NCBI GenBank assembly: GCA_029688955.1
Contig: JARUKZ010000007.1
Location: forward strand, 99,003 to 163,002
Reading direction: 5' to 3'
From: Chitinispirillales bacterium ANBcel5
GTDB taxonomy: Bacteria; Fibrobacterota; Chitinivibrionia; Chitinivibrionales; Chitinispirillaceae
DNA length: 64,000 bases
Made by a program: the position numbers and the translations under genes. Positions 18,007 to 25,473 of this stretch are shown here, piece after piece. Every line of letters begins with the position of its first letter. Within the stretch, counting starts at the first letter, position 1. Under the pieces are notes generated by a model. It was not told the DNA's origin. It saw only the letters and a list, made by a program, of their open reading frames with translations, and searched no databases.

Positions 18007-19263
18007 ATGGTTAGAAGAGTTTTTTGTTGTATCACTGTTTTGTTTCTATGCATTAGTGGTGAGCCGGTTGTTTTAAACGGTGAAATGGTCCCTGAGCTTT
18101 TGGGTGAACCGCTCGGTTCAATTAGAGTTGTGCGCCGGGATGGCAGAGCATTACCGTTTCAGATTGATGAGGTTACTGAAGAGGGGGAGTATGTACTTCC
18201 TCAGGGTGAGTATCCAAACAGTGATGAGGGTAGTGGCTATTTGAAGAAGAGGGATGAAATAGTTTTTCTGTGGGATGATACAGATAGAGGTGGTAATACC
18301 TCTCCCAAAATAGAGAATGCCGTAGAGGTGAGCATAAGACGAGCTGGTGAAAAGAGAGAGGTGTTTTTACTATCTGATTCACAAATCCCTCTTTCTGAAA
18401 GACGGTATATAGAATATGAACATGATAGCGGGCTGTTACGCACCCCGTTTTACTATGCTCAGTTTGCAGAGGAAAGGTTTCATTTCACCAGAGCCGGTGT
18501 TCGTGATTTTGAAACCGGCACATACATAGATCTCACCAATGAGCTTCGTGTTGATATTCTCTTTAGAGCGCTGTGGGGGCTTCTTCCGATCAGGTACACA
18601 GAGGATAACATAATTTGCTATGTAAGGCGTTATAAGGTGGGGCCTGTGCGGCTGATCAGGCGTGGAGATTTCAGTCTGAATTTGGGGCTTGGGGTAAGAG
18701 GGAGCCGTGCTGCGGTGAATCAGATCTGTTATCCTTCAAAGGTAAAAGTGCCGGTGTATGTTCATGTACCATTCAGGTTCCGTTCATTCTTCAGTCATGC
18801 TCACATAGAGATGACTCCGGTGATGAATAAGGATGGAGAGCAATTTGCTTTCTCTGTTCCATCCCATGATATCAGGCAAGAATTTGGGGGAGAAAAAGAT
18901 ACCCTGTGGGAAGTGATTCCCGACAATACACTTTTTTCGGTAAAAAAGGGTGATAAAGGATACGGATGGTTACTCCAAACAACCATGGATAAATCCTTGC
19001 TTAGTGGTAGTGGGTTTGTGTTCAGGACTCCTTCAGAAAGAGAGGGGATTGGGGAGAGTGGTTATCGCCTTGGGGTACGCAATGTACGTAGGGGGTATTA
19101 TCACATAACCAATTGGGTGATTTTTTCTACCGGTTCTGCTCAGTCTATAAATAAAGGACACAGAGCTTTGGTTGAACCGGCTGAAATACGCAATGGTAAA
19201 ACGGGGTTTCAAAGCCGATTAAATGCACTCGATCCCATTATCTCGATTATGCAGGAGGAGTAA
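18007..19263 (+). CDS. Exported protein of unknown function
   Basis: 418 residues with a short signal peptide (about 1-18, VLFLCISGEP). The mature part starts with a segment (about 40-110) of the type RRDGRALPFQIDEV... followed by RDEIVFLWDDTDRGG, resembling domains of secreted proteins found near cytochrome or polysaccharide genes. The rest is beta-rich with no motif I can name. AGGATAA sits 5 bases before the ATG. It is divergent from malic enzyme, with a 158-bp gap that must hold both promoters. Confidence 0.7.
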   Translation: MVRRVFCCITVLFLCISGEPVVLNGEMVPELLGEPLGSIRVVRRDGRALPFQIDEVTEEGEYVLPQGEYPNSDEGSGYLKKRDEIVFLWDDTDRGGNTSPKIENAVEVSIRRAGEKREVFLLSDSQIPLSERRYIEYEHDSGLLRTPFYYAQFAEERFHFTRAGVRDFETGTYIDLTNELRVDILFRALWGLLPIRYTEDNIICYVRRYKVGPVRLIRRGDFSLNLGLGVRGSRAAVNQICYPSKVKVPVYVHVPFRFRSFFSHAHIEMTPVMNKDGEQFAFSVPSHDIRQEFGGEKDTLWEVIPDNTLFSVKKGDKGYGWLLQTTMDKSLLSGSGFVFRTPSEREGIGESGYRLGVRNVRRGYYHITNWVIFSTGSAQSINKGHRALVEPAEIRNGKTGFQSRLNALDPIISIMQEE

Positions 19264-19286
19264 GGGAGCAGTAAATACAATTTAGC

Positions 19287-19316
19287 TTGACCCGTTAGAG
19301 GCAGGCAACGTATGAT
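19287..19316 (+). promoter_or_regulatory. Promoter of the TPR gene
   Basis: TTGACC (19287-19292) and TATGAT (19311-19316) are 18 bp apart, just after the stop of the exported-protein gene and 97 bp before the TPR start. Confidence 0.55.
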
Positions 19317-19412
19317 TTAAACTGAATGGCACAAGTTTGTTTTTAATGGTAGTATTCATTTGCTGGTAAGGTGGTTTAAAACTAATAATCTGCTCTACCC
19401 GGAGGTGGGCCA

Positions 19413-20423
19413 ATGAAAACCCCAAAAAACGAAGATACTAATTCGGTTGTAACGGTTGGGATGTTGGGAAAAGTTATAGCTGCAGAGGATTCCATAGGGA
19501 AAAACAACTCACTTAGTGATCTTTGTTCCCGGGTTAAGCAACTTACATGTTCCTACGAAGATGTCGCTGAGCAGATTGAGGATAATGCTTATAATGAATG
19601 CGAAAGTGGTAACCTTAACTATGCTATAGAGCAACTTGTTTCGGTGGCGTTCTTTTTTGAAAAACTTGAGAATAAAAACGAAGAAGTAAGTCGTGATCTG
19701 GCACAAATCTATCTATTGATTGGCCAGATTTATCAGTACTGTGGCTTTTTTGAAAAGAGTATCCTGTGGCTTAAGCGATCGGTGGTGGTTGATGATCAGT
19801 TCGCTGCTCCTTACCATAGTCTTGCCATCTCCTACAAAAATAACGGTGATATCAAGATGGCCCAAAAGTCTCTGATACAGGAAATCACCGTTGAGCCAGG
19901 CAACTACTACTCTTATCTGCTGTTAGCGGATCTCTATGAACAGAGCCAGGAGTATGAGGAGGCTGAGAGGTGTTTAATCAATCTACTGAAAAGAGATCCT
20001 CAAAACAGCCAGGCACTTCACCGATTAATCGTCTATTATAAAAATTCTGATCCTAAACTGGATACCGACCTGCTCAGAAAAAGGATCATAAACAAAAGCA
20101 GCAATTTAAACCGCATAGAAGTACTTATTCGGACCTATCATCTATGTACCGAGTCTCACTTCAATGAAGCACTTCAGTTCATTTTTAGCTGGTCGGAAAA
20201 GTTTCCCCACGTAACTATCACTCATCTTGTAGCGGCACATATCTATGGGGAACTGGGGCAGTATGCACGAAAAAGAAGAGAACTTTCCCTTTTTAAGCAA
20301 AGAAATCATGGCAGAGAACAAATCATTTTGAATAAACTTGGAGAATTTCAGGTGATTTTTGGAAAACAGGCTGCCGGGAGACTAAAAAACAAGTTGCTTG
20401 TTTCCTATCCGGGTGCAAATTAA
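19413..20423 (+). CDS. TPR-repeat protein
   Basis: 336 residues, cytosolic, with about four to five tetratricopeptide-like helical pairs between residues 100 and 230 (for example SILWLKRSVVVDDQFAAPYHSLA and YEEAERCLINLLKRDPQNSQALHRL). The N-terminal 60 residues look separate and may mediate partner binding. Such proteins are protein-protein adaptors; no partner is evident from the neighbours. GGAGGTG precedes the start. It carries its own promoter and precedes citrate synthase by 190 bp. Confidence 0.8.
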   Translation: MKTPKNEDTNSVVTVGMLGKVIAAEDSIGKNNSLSDLCSRVKQLTCSYEDVAEQIEDNAYNECESGNLNYAIEQLVSVAFFFEKLENKNEEVSRDLAQIYLLIGQIYQYCGFFEKSILWLKRSVVVDDQFAAPYHSLAISYKNNGDIKMAQKSLIQEITVEPGNYYSYLLLADLYEQSQEYEEAERCLINLLKRDPQNSQALHRLIVYYKNSDPKLDTDLLRKRIINKSSNLNRIEVLIRTYHLCTESHFNEALQFIFSWSEKFPHVTITHLVAAHIYGELGQYARKRRELSLFKQRNHGREQIILNKLGEFQVIFGKQAAGRLKNKLLVSYPGAN

Positions 20424-20612
20424 TACCACAAAAAAAATAACTGTTAAGAGAATCGGTCGCTTAATGCAATGTTAAACCTTCCTTAAGCTGCTCATTTATT
20501 TTACCCTTCTTTCGATCAGAATATTCTTTCTTTTAGAGGTGACATTTTTTTAATTGAATAATGTATATTAGAAAAATTGTTTTTTTAGCGAATAACCTTA
20601 ACAGGAAAATCG

Positions 20613-21983
20613 ATGAATCAGAGCATAAGAAAAAAATCCGCATTCGAGCTTAACCATCTTAGTGAAATTGCTGAACTGGCGTATCAGAAAAACAAAATCG
20701 AGCAGCAATTATACCAAAAATATAACGTTAAACGTGGGCTTCGAAATGCAGATGGAACCGGTGTTCTGGTTGGACTTACAAAAATTGGTGATGTGCATGG
20801 GTATATTCTCGATGAAAATGAGAAGGTACCGGTTGAGGGCAGGCTCAGGTACCGTGGCATAGATATAAAGGAGATTATTGAGGGGTGCCGCCGTGAAAAC
20901 AGGCCCGGCTTTAATGAAGTGATCTATCTTCTTCTTTTTGGAAATTTGCCAAACAGGGATCAGCTTGAGCATTTTAAGGAGATGCTTGGGGCATGCAGAG
21001 ATCTGCCCAATGGGTTCACCGAAAATATGATCCTTAAAGCTCCCAGTCGCAATATCATGAACAAACTGGCACGTTCTGTTCTTGCCTGTTACTCCTATGA
21101 TGAAAATCCTGATGATTTAAGTATAGAAAACGTGCTGCGTCAAAGCATTGAACTTATCGCCCGTTTTCCTACTCTGGTGTCTTATGCTTACCAGGCAAAA
21201 TGTCACTACTATGATGGAAAGAGTCTGGTTATTCATAAACCACAGCCAGAGTTAAGCACTGCTGAGAACATTCTCCACATGATTAGGCCAGACTCTTGCT
21301 ATACTCAGCTTGAGGCAGAGACACTTGATCTTTGTCTTATAATACATGCTGAGCATGGGGGGGGTAACAACAGTGCGTTTGCGCTTCACGTTGTTTCCTC
21401 ATCTGACACCGACACCTACTCCGCAATAGCTGCTGCTGTTGGTGCCATGAAAGGTCCTAAGCACGGTGGGGCAAATATTTATGTGGCAGATATGATGGAG
21501 GAGATAAAGCAGCAGGTAAAGGACTGGAAAGATGAAGATGAGATAAGTGCTTATCTCTCTAAAATTCTTAATAAAGAAGCTTTTGATCGTACCGGACTTA
21601 TTTATGGAATGGGGCATGCAGTGTACACGCTTAGTGACCCCCGTACTATGGTGTTAAAGGGTAAAGCTGAGGAACTTGCAAGAGCAAAGAACCGGGAGGA
21701 TGAGTTTGAACTCTTCAGGACTGTGGAACGTCTGGCTCCGGAAGTATTTGCACAATTTAAGGGAAGAAGGCATCTTGCTGCAAATGTCGATTTCTATTCC
21801 GGATTTGTGTATAATACCTTAAACATCCCCAAGGAACTGTATACACCTATATTTGCTATCTCAAGGATAGCCGGCTGGTCTGCGCATAGAATTGAAGAAA
21901 TAGTCAGCGGTGGAAAGATAATCAGGCCTGCCTATAAGAGTGTATCTGCCAAAAAACCTTTTACACCTATTGATCAAAGATAG
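20613..21983 (+). CDS. gltA: Citrate synthase
   Basis: 456 residues. It condenses oxaloacetate and acetyl-CoA. Catalytic regions are clear: HAEHGGGNNSAF (first His, about residue 250), MKGPKHGGAN, YGMGHAVYTLSDPR (second catalytic His) and NVDFYSGFVYNTLNIP with the Asp, then FAISRIAGWSAH. The N-terminal extension of about 40 residues makes it longer than the 370-430 residues of common bacterial forms, so a 2-methylcitrate synthase role is not excluded. The gene follows a 190-bp AT-rich gap that includes GTGACA and TATATT (19-bp spacing), a possible promoter. Confidence 0.95.
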   Translation: MNQSIRKKSAFELNHLSEIAELAYQKNKIEQQLYQKYNVKRGLRNADGTGVLVGLTKIGDVHGYILDENEKVPVEGRLRYRGIDIKEIIEGCRRENRPGFNEVIYLLLFGNLPNRDQLEHFKEMLGACRDLPNGFTENMILKAPSRNIMNKLARSVLACYSYDENPDDLSIENVLRQSIELIARFPTLVSYAYQAKCHYYDGKSLVIHKPQPELSTAENILHMIRPDSCYTQLEAETLDLCLIIHAEHGGGNNSAFALHVVSSSDTDTYSAIAAAVGAMKGPKHGGANIYVADMMEEIKQQVKDWKDEDEISAYLSKILNKEAFDRTGLIYGMGHAVYTLSDPRTMVLKGKAEELARAKNREDEFELFRTVERLAPEVFAQFKGRRHLAANVDFYSGFVYNTLNIPKELYTPIFAISRIAGWSAHRIEEIVSGGKIIRPAYKSVSAKKPFTPIDQR

Positions 21984-22150
21984 TTTGATCGACTATAGTG
22001 ACTCCTGTTGTCATCATCGCCCAAAACATTGTAAACCCCTGTTGTATTTATAACTGCCGCCCCTGCTGCAATGTTATTATTGATCAAAGTGTCTTTGAGT
22101 GTTGGCCGGTTAGAGAATATGGAACAGTTGTTGAATATCAGTAATTAAAA
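21974..22150 (-). pseudogene. Remnant of a beta-helix surface-protein gene
   Basis: On the minus strand one frame is open for about 57 codons without a start codon and ends in TGA at 21974-21976, overlapping the citrate synthase stop. Its translation contains IFNNCSIFSNRPTLKDTL and INNNIAAGAAVINTTG, the Asn-rich, NNCSIFSN-type pattern of right-handed parallel beta-helix or polymorphic membrane-protein repeats. It looks like the C-terminal scrap of a lost gene. The rest of the gap up to 22300 holds nothing I can name. Chance similarity in a short Asn-rich frame remains possible. Confidence 0.35.
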
Positions 22151-22300
22151 AGTTAAGGGTATGTTTAGTGTTGAGAAACGGGCTGAATCTATGGCCCTTA
22201 GCTCTAATGCTATGGATAAAATAACAGGGGAGTAGTATATTAAAAAAAGCCATAGTTTGAATCGGTATTTCGTTTCACCAGTGCATAGGGATTTCTTAAA

Positions 22301-23650
22301 GTGATTATGGAAAAATTAACGGGAGAATACGAAGGGGTGAAAAATTATATACTCGATACTACAGTTCTTCTCTATGATGCTCAGGCACTCTTTAATTTTA
22401 GAAAAAACAATGTGATTATCCCTATCACTGTTATAGAGGACATCGATCATTTTAAAAAAGAGGTTAGTGAGATCGGCAGAAGTGCCCGGCAGACCTCAAG
22501 AATACTCGATACTCTAAGAAACAGAGCCAATCTCTCTACCGGTGTGAAGCTTGAAAATGGTGGGATGCTGTTTGTTAAAACCGGTGCAGGATCAACCTTC
22601 AGAAAACTTCCCGATGAACTAAGGGAGCGTAGCAGAGATAACCTGATACTGGCTATAGCGCTTCAGGTAAAAGAACAATCGGATAAACCGGCTATATTCG
22701 TATCTAAGGATATCAATCTTCGTATAAAGGCTGATGCTCTGGGGCTTGATGCAGAAGACTATGAATCGGACAAGGTAGATATCGAGGAGCTTTATCCCGG
22801 GTTCAAAAATATTGAGGTATCCGGTAATACAATTTCCCGGTTTGTGGAAAATGGTTTTTGTTCTTTGGAAGAAAAACTTCTCCCTAACCAGTATGTTTCC
22901 CTTATTTCCCAGCAGGATTCTCAGTTATCATACCCGGGACGTTTTGATGCCCTGGAGGAGAAAGTAGTGAGCGTTTCTCCTGAAAACAGGGAAGGGGGGT
23001 GGAGGATCACTCCAAGAAACAGAGAACAGGCATTTGCAATGGATGCCCTCTTAAATGACGAAATTCAGCTTGTTACACTCGTCGGTAAGGCCGGTACCGG
23101 TAAAACGCTTCTTGCCGTAGCTGCATCTCTGTTTAAAACAGTAGATGAAAATATCTACAGTCGTATTCTGGTTTCCCGGCCAACTCTGCCGCTGGGCAAA
23201 GACATAGGGTACCTTCCGGGTACTGTTGAAGAGAAGCTTACTCCCTGGATGTACCCGATAGTGGATAATGTTGAACTTTTAATGAGAAAAGACAGCAAGT
23301 CTTCACGGCAGAGTCGTGGTTTTCGCGAACTGGTTGAAATGGGTATCCTTATTGTCGAACCCCTTACCTATATCAGAGGGCGTTCTATTCATAATCAATA
23401 CCTTATAATAGACGAAGCACAAAATCTCACACCACATGAAATCAAAACCATCATTACCCGGGTGGGGGAAGGCACAAAAATCGTGGTTACCGGAGATCCC
23501 TACCAGATCGATAACCCCTATATCGACTCTTCAAGTAACGGACTTTCCTATGTGGTTGAAAAGTTTAAAAAACAGGATGTGGCTGCGCATGTAACTCTCA
23601 CCAGAGGTGAACGGTCCCGCCTTTCTGAGCTTGCTGCCAATTTGCTCTGA
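22301..23650 (+). CDS. PIN domain-PhoH family ATPase
   Basis: 449 residues: an N-terminal PIN ribonuclease-like domain (about 14-160; acidic residues in YILDTTVLLYD, TVIEDIDHFKKE, DNLILA and VSKDINLRIKA) followed by a PhoH-type RecA-like ATPase (about 235-449). The ATPase shows Walker A GKAGTGKT, Walker B LIIDEAQN and the GDPYQID sensor. Proteins of this build (YlaK type) are thought to be RNA-unwinding or RNA-cleaving factors. Start is GTG at 22301 or ATG at 22307; neither has a strong binding site. It follows a 318-bp gap after citrate synthase. Confidence 0.92.
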   Translation: MIMEKLTGEYEGVKNYILDTTVLLYDAQALFNFRKNNVIIPITVIEDIDHFKKEVSEIGRSARQTSRILDTLRNRANLSTGVKLENGGMLFVKTGAGSTFRKLPDELRERSRDNLILAIALQVKEQSDKPAIFVSKDINLRIKADALGLDAEDYESDKVDIEELYPGFKNIEVSGNTISRFVENGFCSLEEKLLPNQYVSLISQQDSQLSYPGRFDALEEKVVSVSPENREGGWRITPRNREQAFAMDALLNDEIQLVTLVGKAGTGKTLLAVAASLFKTVDENIYSRILVSRPTLPLGKDIGYLPGTVEEKLTPWMYPIVDNVELLMRKDSKSSRQSRGFRELVEMGILIVEPLTYIRGRSIHNQYLIIDEAQNLTPHEIKTIITRVGEGTKIVVTGDPYQIDNPYIDSSSNGLSYVVEKFKKQDVAAHVTLTRGERSRLSELAANLL

Positions 23651-23901
23651 ACACTGTTTGGGAGTAAGTGGTATAAGCTCACTTATAATTTTACCCCTGA
23701 GTCTTTGTTTGTTGTTCTTTCTGCTCCCCCCAAAAAAAACCGACCACTGCTATATGTAGGGGTTTATTATCCAGTGTCTACTTAATTTAAGACCATTTAT
23801 TCTCTCTTTTACTTATTTACCCAAAAAAGACTACCTGAAATCTTAGTAAATTATTAATTTCAAGTAGTATAGTTGATCGATTTCTCTGTTTTGGGGAATA
23901 T

Positions 23902-24432
23902 ATGAAACATATCATTGTAATTTTAGCGCTTTGCGCCATAGTGAACGGCGGTGTGCGCAAGGAAATTTTTGGAGAATTATCGGGGGTATATCCTGCAGGG
24001 GATTACTTTGTTACTGGTACAATATATGTGCTTAGAGGAAAAACCTTGCATTTTGAAGCCGGTAGCAGACTCTACTTTGAGCAGTTCTCAGGAGTAACGG
24101 TGTTTGGAACTTTGATTCTTGAGGGCAGTGATGAGCAGCCGGTAACATTAACTTCAGCTCAGAAACTACCCGAACGACGACAGACTCCCGAGTCTTTTGA
24201 CTGGAACGGGGTAGAGTTAAACGCTGATGCGGTGTTAATGAATGCCGAAAATACCATTATTACCCACAGTGTTTTTGGGTTTAATATCAAATCACATCAA
24301 ACACCCGTAAGTCTGACCAATGTGCAGTTTGATAATATTGGGTATGCAAGTGTAGTACGGGATGGAAAGATTGTCACGCTTCTTCCTGAGAAACCGTATA
24401 GTAACCAGTGGAATATAAGCTCTGGTGATTAG
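23902..24432 (+). CDS. Small exported beta-helix-like protein
   Basis: 176 residues with a signal peptide (about 1-16, ending near NGG). The mature part has a repeating hydrophobic pattern, with LHFEAGSRLYF, VFGTLILEGSDEQPVTLTSA and WNGVELNADAVLMNAENTIITHS. That is the pattern of right-handed beta-helix proteins in which each rung ends in a short turn. The same LIF/GTL and E-P-G style is seen in the product of the next gene, suggesting related or co-assembled envelope proteins. It stops at TAG 24430-24432, and an overlapping frame continues to the next gene. Confidence 0.65.
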   Translation: MKHIIVILALCAIVNGGVRKEIFGELSGVYPAGDYFVTGTIYVLRGKTLHFEAGSRLYFEQFSGVTVFGTLILEGSDEQPVTLTSAQKLPERRQTPESFDWNGVELNADAVLMNAENTIITHSVFGFNIKSHQTPVSLTNVQFDNIGYASVVRDGKIVTLLPEKPYSNQWNISSGD

Positions 24433-24532
24433 AGCTACCGGCGACTCTAAAGAGGAGTCTGTTCGGGCAAATGCAGCAAGGGGAGCAAGCGGTGGAAAAT
24501 TATACACAATCAGATACGAGAGATATACATGA
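24425..24532 (+). CDS. Possible short overlapping frame or frameshifted C-terminus
   Basis: From GTG 24425 a +1 frame stays open for 35 codons and ends in TGA inside the ATGA start of the next gene. Its sequence includes RATGDSKEESVRANAARG and GGKLYTIRYERYT. The 4-base ATGA join and the protein-like composition make it look like a real end of the upstream gene shifted by one base, or a small coupled gene. No clear ribosome binding site is present. Confidence 0.3.
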   Translation: MIRATGDSKEESVRANAARGASGGKLYTIRYERYT

Positions 24533-25431
24533 ATAAACTGAATCTTACTGTAGTCATCCTCTCTCTTTTATTTGCTAATACCTTCGCACTTACTGATCAG
24601 GAGATTGAATATTACCGGAATCAGGGCTTTTACGTTATAGAAAACAGTTTTCCATCAACTGTGACTCACGGTGTGTATTTGGTCACAAACGATTTAGAGA
24701 TCGCACCTGGTGAGCGTGTTGAAGTTGAGCCGGGCACACTGATTCTTTTTATGAAAAACGCCGCTCTTAAGGTGAAGGGAACACTTATATGCCGTGCTAC
24801 TCCACGCTCTACGGTCACCTTTTCTTCACTTCCTGCTCAAAGCTATAAAGAGCCTGTATCTAACGACGATGAGGTGATGTGGAGAGGAATAAAGGCCTTT
24901 GAAAATTCGACCATTGATATTCGTTACTGTAACATAAATGGTGCACTGGTAGGGGTTGAGCTTACATCACAGAACCTCTCCTTTGAATCAGAGATGGTTA
25001 ATTTCAGGTACAATTTTTTAAATCTGGTGGTTTCTGATGTAATAGCTCCGGTAAAAGACGGGCAGTTTACCTCTGTTTCTCTGGGGCCAGACGACATACC
25101 CGATTATATCGCTTCCATAGAAGACTACAAATATGCAACGGATGTTTTTGATCTGTTTGCTGTTGAAGAGCAAAAGAGAAACAGACGTTCAAAACTCAGA
25201 CGAGTCAGTATTATTTCTGCAACCACGGGAGCTGCGATCACCGCAGCATCATTTGCAGCATTTGGCTACTTTAATAACCAGTATAACAATTCAACCGATC
25301 GCTCCAAATTTAGCCCATCTCAAGTCGATTTGTATGAAAGAAGAAGACAACAGAGCTTTGATGCCGGGTTGGCAAGTGCGGTGTTCACCGCGGTCGCTGT
25401 TTCAATGATATTTTTTACAATTGAGTACTGA
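24529..25431 (+). CDS. Exported beta-helix-like protein with C-terminal membrane hairpin
   Basis: 300 residues: a signal peptide (about 1-20, FANTFA); a beta-helix-like part (about 45-185) with GVYLVTNDLEIAPGERVEVEPGTLILF, ALKVKGTLICRATP and WRGIKAFENSTIDIRYCNINGA; a charged KRNRRSKLRR stretch; and two hydrophobic helices near 232-250 and 281-298. The combination suggests an extracytoplasmic domain held by a C-terminal hairpin. It is flanked by a similar smaller exported gene and a lipoprotein gene (42 bp downstream), which looks like one envelope operon. Function unknown. Confidence 0.68.
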   Translation: MNKLNLTVVILSLLFANTFALTDQEIEYYRNQGFYVIENSFPSTVTHGVYLVTNDLEIAPGERVEVEPGTLILFMKNAALKVKGTLICRATPRSTVTFSSLPAQSYKEPVSNDDEVMWRGIKAFENSTIDIRYCNINGALVGVELTSQNLSFESEMVNFRYNFLNLVVSDVIAPVKDGQFTSVSLGPDDIPDYIASIEDYKYATDVFDLFAVEEQKRNRRSKLRRVSIISATTGAAITAASFAAFGYFNNQYNNSTDRSKFSPSQVDLYERRRQQSFDAGLASAVFTAVAVSMIFFTIEY

Positions 25432-25473
25432 TATTCTTTGTGAATATAGAATACCTACATAAGGAGATGAAAG

